Positions 22,490-26,519 of a stretch of DNA of 26,519 nucleotides are shown here, piece after piece. Below the pieces are notes generated by a model, which did no database searches, had not been told where the DNA came from, and saw only the letters and a list, made by a program, of their open reading frames with translations. Position 1 is the stretch's first letter. Each line of letters opens with the position of its first letter. A program made the translations under genes and the position numbers. Source of the DNA: CAZFZT01 sp964523675 (lineage in GTDB: Bacteria > Planctomycetota > Phycisphaerae > Phycisphaerales > SM1A02); the NCBI GenBank assembly GCA_964523675.1, contig CAZFZT010000043.1, forward strand, positions 1 through 26,519, read 5' to 3'.

Positions 22490-23980
22490 TCATCCGCTTT
22501 GATCGCGGCTCCGAAGTTCGCCATTTCGATCGACACCGGCCAACAACTCTTCGCGCCTGATCGGCTCGAATCGCGCCTGAAAGAAGCGCAGTCGCTTCGG
22601 CTCATACGTAAATCGCAGCCCTGAGATCGCATCGCGGTCGTGGTACAGGTCGATGATCGACTCGGCCGTCACGTCCATGTGCGCTTGTGTATACACGCGC
22701 CGCGGGATGGTGAGCCGAACCAGTTCGAGTTGCGGGAAGATATTCTCGCCGGTGTCCGGATCCCGTCCGGCCGAAACCGCACCGCGCTCCATGCCGCGCA
22801 CACCTGAATCGACATACAGCGCCGCAGCAAGGGCCTGTGCGGGGAATTCCTCGCGCGGCAGATGCGGCAGGAATGCGGCCGCATCGATGAACACGCCATG
22901 CCCGCCCGTCGGCCGCACGATCGGAATGTTCGCATCAAGCAGCAGATCAGCCAGATACTCGACCTGACCGACGCGCGCCCGAATGTGATCGTCCTGCACC
23001 GATTCGGCGATCCCGACCGCCATGGCTTCCATATCGCGGCCGGCAAGCCCGCCGTAGGTGTGCAGCCCTTCATAGATGACCACCATGTTCCGCGCCTGCT
23101 CGGCCAGCTCATCATCATTGAGCAGGAGCAGTCCGCCGATGTTGACGAGAGAATCCTTCTTGCACGAGATCGTCGCGCCATCGGCATGGGAGCATATCTC
23201 TCGCACAATCCTCTTGACGCTGCAATTCTCATAGCCGGGCTCGCGCTGCTTGATGAACCACGCGTTCTCGACCGCGCGGGTGGCGTCGAGGAACACGTTG
23301 ATGCCGTGCTCGTGACACAGGGCGCAGGTGTCGCGGATATTCGCCATGCTCACCGGCTGACCACCGGCCATGTTCACGTTAAGTTCCAACGACAGATACG
23401 GAATCCGGGCCGGGCCGACCTCCTGAATCAGCCGCTGCAGTTTCACAAGATCGACATTGCCCTTGAAGGGAAGCTCGCTCTGCGGGTCATGCGCTTCATC
23501 GATGATGACATCGGCGAAACGACCGCCGGCAAGTTCCTGGTGGAGTTTCGTCGTGGTGAAGTACATGTTGCCGGGCACGACATGATTCGCGCCGGGGGCG
23601 ATGCAGATCTGGCTGAGGATGTGCTCCGCGCCGCGGCCCTGATGCGTGGGCAGCACGTGCGTGAAGCCGTAGTGCTCGCGCGCAGCAGCTTCGAGGTGGT
23701 AGAAGTTCTCAGAGCCGGCATAGGCCTCATCGCCGAGCATCAGGACCGCCCACTGCCTGTCGCTCATCGCGCTCGTGCCGGAGTCGGTGAGCAGGTCAAT
23801 GTAGACATCCGCGCTGCGCAGCAGAAACGTGTTGTAACCCGCCTCGGCGATCGCCTTCTCGCGATCCGTCCGGCTGGTCATGCGCAGCGGCTCGACCATC
23901 TTGATCTTGTACGGCTCGGCCCAGGAGCGGCGATCTCGGGTCCGTCTGCGGCCCGCGGCGGCGTCATTGTCGTCCTTCAT
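22490..23980 (-). CDS. tpl: Tyrosine phenol-lyase-like PLP beta-eliminating lyase
   Basis: A 496-residue relative of tyrosine phenol-lyase, which converts L-tyrosine to phenol, pyruvate and ammonia. Landmarks are EPYKIKMVEPLRMTSR, YIDLLTDSGTSAMSDRQW, GDEAYAGSENFYHLE, PTHQGRGAE and GNMYFTTTKLHQE, which contains the Thr that contacts the phenol ring. Further on are LDATRAVENAWFIKQRE and SCKKDSLVNIGG with the PLP Lys275. MERGAVSAGR carries Arg399, equivalent to TPL Arg381, the key phenol-hydroxyl contact. LRFFQARF has Phe where tryptophanase has His. An 18-residue basic N-terminal extension (DDNDAAAGRRRTRDRR) precedes the family start. The ATG at 23980 is chosen for its AAGGAG Shine-Dalgarno; a longer frame exists upstream without one. 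It is the first gene of a pair with the tryptophanase-like gene. Confidence 0.9.
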   Translation of the reverse strand: MKDDNDAAAGRRRTRDRRSWAEPYKIKMVEPLRMTSRTDREKAIAEAGYNTFLLRSADVYIDLLTDSGTSAMSDRQWAVLMLGDEAYAGSENFYHLEAAAREHYGFTHVLPTHQGRGAEHILSQICIAPGANHVVPGNMYFTTTKLHQELAGGRFADVIIDEAHDPQSELPFKGNVDLVKLQRLIQEVGPARIPYLSLELNVNMAGGQPVSMANIRDTCALCHEHGINVFLDATRAVENAWFIKQREPGYENCSVKRIVREICSHADGATISCKKDSLVNIGGLLLLNDDELAEQARNMVVIYEGLHTYGGLAGRDMEAMAVGIAESVQDDHIRARVGQVEYLADLLLDANIPIVRPTGGHGVFIDAAAFLPHLPREEFPAQALAAALYVDSGVRGMERGAVSAGRDPDTGENIFPQLELVRLTIPRRVYTQAHMDVTAESIIDLYHDRDAISGLRFTYEPKRLRFFQARFEPIRREELLAGVDRNGELRSRDQSG

Positions 23981-24000
23981 GGTTCTCCTTGATTGGAATT

Positions 24001-24034
24001 GGATAAGAATATCCATTTTTCGCCTCATCGGCAA
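24001..24034 (-). promoter_or_regulatory. Putative promoter of the TPL-like gene with overlapping palindrome
   Basis: On the minus strand TTGCCG (24034-24029) and TATTCT (24011-24006) are 17 bases apart, about 26 bases before the ATG at 23980. The -10 lies inside an inverted repeat, GGATA-AGAA-TATCC (24001-24014), which could be an operator. Both assignments are by consensus matching only. Confidence 0.4.
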
Positions 24035-24165
24035 GCGGCAGGAGCAACTTTTCGCTCGTTTTGCCCGCACATGCCTTGACAGCAAGCCGATCTGCGTCAA
24101 ACTGGACAAAACGGTCTCTTTATGCGCCGTCTACACCGCGCGCCCCAGAAAAGGAAAGCCCCTGC

Positions 24166-25797
24166 ATGATTCGCTCCGCCTTCGCCGCCGCCGTTTCGAT
24201 CCTCGCGCTGCCTCTCGCATGGGGCGAGGAAGTCCCCGGCGATGAACTGCCTCGATCGCTCACGGCCGATGAAGCCGTCGAGATCGAACGCAACCCGCTC
24301 ACGCTTCAGCGCTCGGCCACCGATCCCCCGACAGGCCCGCTGCGCACGCCCGCCGAGTACGAGCCGATGGAGGCCGTGCTGCTCTCGTACCGCGGCTCAT
24401 CGAGTTGGAAGGCCACGCTCGATCAACTCGCCAAGCACATCACAACGACCGGCGACGCGGATGTTGTCGCCATCGTGCCGTGGGCCTCGGCCGTCAATGA
24501 GGCCATCTCGAACATGACCGCGGTCGGAGCCGACATCGCGCGCGTGACCGTCCTCGTGCAACCGACCGACTCGATCTGGATTCGCGACTACGGCCCCCGT
24601 TACGTCTATGAGGGCGAAGTGCGCATCGTCGTCGATCACACTTACAACCGTCCTCGACCGCTCGACAACGCCATCCCCGAATTCCTCGCGAACCACTTCA
24701 AGCATGGCTACTACAAGAAACCGCTCGTCCACGGCGGCGGCAACTATCACCTCGATGCGCTCGGGGACACATCCTCGCCGGCAGGCGGCTACACCACGCG
24801 GCTCATCAATAGTGAGAATCCTGACCTCACCGAGCAGGAGATCCACGACATCTGGCTCGCGTTCAAGAATCTCTCAACAAACTTCTCCAACCAGTTCCCA
24901 AGCTTCGTTGACGCGACCGGCCACATCGACATGTGGATGCAGGTCGTCTCCGACGACACCGTCGTCATCAGTGAATGGCCGGCCAACCTCGGCTCAACGC
25001 AAGCGCAAATCTGCGACCTCGCTGCGGCCGACTTTGCGGCCCGCGGATTCAATGTCACGCGCATTCCCGCACGGCTCGTCTCCGGCACGCACTACACCTA
25101 CACGAACGTCGTGATCGTGAATGACCTCATCATCATTCCGTCATATACGAACGGGACCGCCTCGCAATACAACGCCCTCGCGCTGAACCGGTGGCAGCAG
25201 GCCGCGCCGGAGAAGACGATCGTGCAGGTCAACGGCCAGCCGCTGGTAACCTCGGCCGGCGTCTTTCACTGCGTGATGATGCATGTGCCGGCGCATCTCG
25301 GCGGGGTATCGCCGACCGTGTATCTGCGCAACCTCAGAGGCGGCGAAGCGCTGACGCCGGGCGAGATCGTCACCGTACAGTGGATTTCCGACGCGCCGCT
25401 TGGCACACCCGCCAATCGTGCAGACCTGCTGCTCTCAACAAATGGCGGCGCGAGTTTCGACTTCGCGATCGCAACGAACGTTCCCAATAACGGCAGCTAC
25501 GAGTGGACCGTCCCCGCGATTGACACGGCTGATGCCCGGCTGCGCATCGTGGTGCGCGATACGCAAAGTGGCAATGAAGGCGCTGATGAAAGCGATGCCA
25601 ACTTCACCATCGGTGACCCGTCGCCCAGTGCGCCCGGCGATCTTGACAGCGACGGCTCGGTCGGCGTGCCGGACCTGCTCATTCTGCTCGGTGCGTGGGG
25701 GATGTGCGACGACTGCGTCAATTGCCCCGCTGACCTTGATGATGATTGCACGGTCGGTGTGCCCGACCTGCTTGTCCTTCTCGCGAACTGGGGCTGA
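24166..25797 (+). CDS. Secreted agmatine-deiminase/PAD-family protein with Ig-like and dockerin-like modules
   Basis: A 543-residue exported protein. A signal peptide occupies residues 1-18 or so (IRSAFAAAVSILALPLAWG). The guanidino-group-modifying domain covers about 50-380 and belongs to the agmatine deiminase / bacterial peptidylarginine deiminase family, which hydrolyses a guanidinium to a ureido group and ammonia. Active-site pieces are WIRDYGP (Asp141), HGGGNYH, GHIDMWM (His253) and FHCVMMHVP with the nucleophile Cys369. A beta-sandwich, Ig-like module follows (about 390-480; GEIVTVQWISD, GSYEWTVP). The end has two dockerin-like calcium loops (DLDSDGSVGVPDLLILLGAWG and a second copy ending LLANWG). 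ATG 24166 is preceded by AAGGAAAG. It is divergent from the TPL-like gene. Free agmatine or arginine-containing peptides are both possible substrates. Confidence 0.9.
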   Translation: MIRSAFAAAVSILALPLAWGEEVPGDELPRSLTADEAVEIERNPLTLQRSATDPPTGPLRTPAEYEPMEAVLLSYRGSSSWKATLDQLAKHITTTGDADVVAIVPWASAVNEAISNMTAVGADIARVTVLVQPTDSIWIRDYGPRYVYEGEVRIVVDHTYNRPRPLDNAIPEFLANHFKHGYYKKPLVHGGGNYHLDALGDTSSPAGGYTTRLINSENPDLTEQEIHDIWLAFKNLSTNFSNQFPSFVDATGHIDMWMQVVSDDTVVISEWPANLGSTQAQICDLAAADFAARGFNVTRIPARLVSGTHYTYTNVVIVNDLIIIPSYTNGTASQYNALALNRWQQAAPEKTIVQVNGQPLVTSAGVFHCVMMHVPAHLGGVSPTVYLRNLRGGEALTPGEIVTVQWISDAPLGTPANRADLLLSTNGGASFDFAIATNVPNNGSYEWTVPAIDTADARLRIVVRDTQSGNEGADESDANFTIGDPSPSAPGDLDSDGSVGVPDLLILLGAWGMCDDCVNCPADLDDDCTVGVPDLLVLLANWG

Positions 25798-25814
25798 TTT
25801 GTTTCGAGATGATG

Positions 25815-25886
25815 AACCGCAGAGATCACAGAGAGCACATAACGAGTCAAAGCAGAGACATCTCATCTCCGTGTTCCTCCGTGTTT
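25815..25886. repeat. CACAGAG/CTCCGTG degenerate intergenic repeat
   Basis: Between the deiminase and the last gene lies a degenerate array. GCAGAG, CACAGAG and GCAGAG words (25818-25859) are followed by CTCCGTGTT and CTCCGTGTT (25867-25886), which are near inverse-complements of the first part. I recall similar CAGAG-rich intergenic elements in Planctomycetota and other large bacterial genomes. It is not a CRISPR: spacing is irregular and the words are too short. Confidence 0.45.
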
Positions 25887-25967
25887 CAAAATTTTACGCG
25901 CTCTAAGTGGTGCAATCTTTTCATTACTACAGAGCCATTCCACCTTCTATCAACAAGGGAGATAATC

Positions 25968-26519
25968 GTGAACGATCGCAAGGCAACCAGCAGCAGCGAA
26001 ACCGATGCACAAGCACACATCTGTGCTCCGTGGCTCTCCGTGGCCTTTCGTGGTGCAATTGTGATGGCGATCATCGCATTGATCGCGCCGGCCGCACGTG
26101 GGGCAGTCGACGTGCCGGGTCAACCAGCCGCGCCCGCTGTTTCCATCAGCGATCCGCTCCAGCCCGGCCGGCTCTATCTCCAGGCGGTCCCCGGCGGCGT
26201 CATCGAAACCGCAATGCTCGACGACGCCCGCGCGCTCGACACATTCGACGCGACCAAACGCTACCTCGTGCAGCTCGATGGGCCGATCACGCCTGAACGC
26301 CGCGCGGCGCTCGAAGCCGTGGGTGTCGAACTCGGCGAGTACATCCCAGCATTCGCTTATCTGGCCGATCTCTCCGACATCGCGCCTCATGTTCTTGCCG
26401 AGGTCGAATTCGTCCAGTGGGTCGGCCACTGGCGAGATGAGTGGAAGATCGAGCCGCGCCTCGCGCAGCAAGCGATCATCCCGATCACTCCCGAGCGCCA
26501 GCGCGTGATCGCAGCCGGC
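25968..26519 (+). CDS. Secreted protein with protease-propeptide-like N-terminus (3' end outside window)
   Basis: A frame of 184 codons is open to the window end. The GTG at 25968 has an excellent Shine-Dalgarno (AAGGGAG, spacing about 6). A long hydrophilic n-region (NDRKATSSSETDAQAH) leads to a hydrophobic segment (GAIVMAIIALIAPAARGA), a probable signal peptide cut before VDVPG. After it the segment LYLQAVPG, the strand KRYLVQLDGPITPERRAALEAVGVE, then YIPAFAYLADL and EFVQWVGHWRDEWK resembles the inhibitor-I9-like propeptide ahead of subtilisin-family (S8) proteases. That is inference, because the catalytic part is beyond the window. An ATG at 26064 would remove most of the n-region and half of the hydrophobic stretch. 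Bases 26021-26056 within the n-region are a repeat (see findings). Confidence 0.72.
   Translation, partial: MNDRKATSSSETDAQAHICAPWLSVAFRGAIVMAIIALIAPAARGAVDVPGQPAAPAVSISDPLQPGRLYLQAVPGGVIETAMLDDARALDTFDATKRYLVQLDGPITPERRAALEAVGVELGEYIPAFAYLADLSDIAPHVLAEVEFVQWVGHWRDEWKIEPRLAQQAIIPITPERQRVIAAG
26021..26056. repeat. CTCCGTGG repeat embedded in coding sequence
   Basis: Three tandem degenerate units (GCTCCGTGG, CTCTCCGTGG, CCTTTCGTGG) encode part of the signal-peptide n-region of the gene at 25968. They resemble the second half of the intergenic element at 25815-25886. Confidence 0.5.

Noticed and set aside
22862..23992. A 376-codon plus-strand frame opposite the TPL-like gene
   Set aside because: Antisense shadow of a strongly conserved PLP enzyme; no recognisable motif or ribosome-binding site.
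24076..24104. Sigma-70 promoter for the deiminase gene (TTGACA at 24076)
   Set aside because: The hexamer at the right spacing is AAACTG, a poor -10; not listed as a feature.
25815..26056. CRISPR array
   Set aside because: The repeated words are 7-10 bases, degenerate, partly inverted and irregularly spaced; no spacers of constant length and no cas genes.

Overview
The window reads as a chromosomal segment of a Planctomycetota bacterium, most likely class Phycisphaerae or a close relative. Four observations support this. The base composition is GC-rich. A secreted protein ends in a VPAPG-type PEP-CTERM-like sorting tail. A secreted enzyme carries C-terminal dockerin-like repeats (DLDxDGxVGVPDLLxLLxxWG) of the kind common in that group. 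There is also a tandem family of small zinc-ribbon membrane proteins. Species is not determinable from the sequence alone. No tRNA, rRNA, CRISPR array, insertion sequence or prophage was recognised.

Layout, left to right. 1-3114 is the 3' nine-tenths of mfd (transcription-repair coupling factor), open at the window edge. 3249-4242 holds a small basic AT-hook/HTH protein and a SEC-C zinc-motif gene that looks frameshifted, ending in a good terminator. 4345-5862 (minus) holds HMG-CoA lyase followed by a macrodomain protein. 5984-8709 holds an alpha/beta-hydrolase-fold protein whose nucleophile serine is replaced by glycine, convergent with an exported coiled-coil protein and an MscS-type channel that form a minus-strand pair. 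8917-10617 is a membrane-anchored, Gln-rich coiled-coil protein resembling the DUF4175 group, with its own terminator.

10700-12090 contains a structured leader, a secreted PEP-CTERM-like protein and two intrinsic terminators that face each other. 12091-13146 (minus) is an exported TlpA-like thioredoxin with a helical C-terminal half. 13332-15802 (minus) is a run of four paralogous zinc-ribbon membrane proteins. 15895-16951 is a promoter followed by an unusually long acyl carrier protein and a FabZ/FabA-like dehydratase. 16990-18546 (minus) is cysS. 18689-20155 is an orphan PAS-PAS histidine kinase of the HWE/HisKA_2 type. 20271-20969 is plsY.

20975-23980 (minus) carries two adjacent PLP beta-eliminating lyases: a tyrosine-phenol-lyase-like gene upstream of a tryptophanase-like gene. 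Divergent from them is a secreted agmatine-deiminase-family enzyme with Ig-like and dockerin-like C-terminal modules. The window ends inside a secreted protein whose N-terminus resembles the propeptide of subtilisin-like proteases, and whose first codons are built partly from a CTCCGTGG-type repeat.

Most of the window is ordinary core genome. The parts that merit a second look are the four-gene zinc-ribbon cluster, the tandem TnaA/TPL pair beside a secreted deiminase, the frameshifted SEC-C gene, the serine-less hydrolase, the long ACP plus dehydratase module, the hairpin-rich leader before the PEP-CTERM gene, and the repeat that enters a coding sequence. I do not see a clear multi-gene defence or mobile system.
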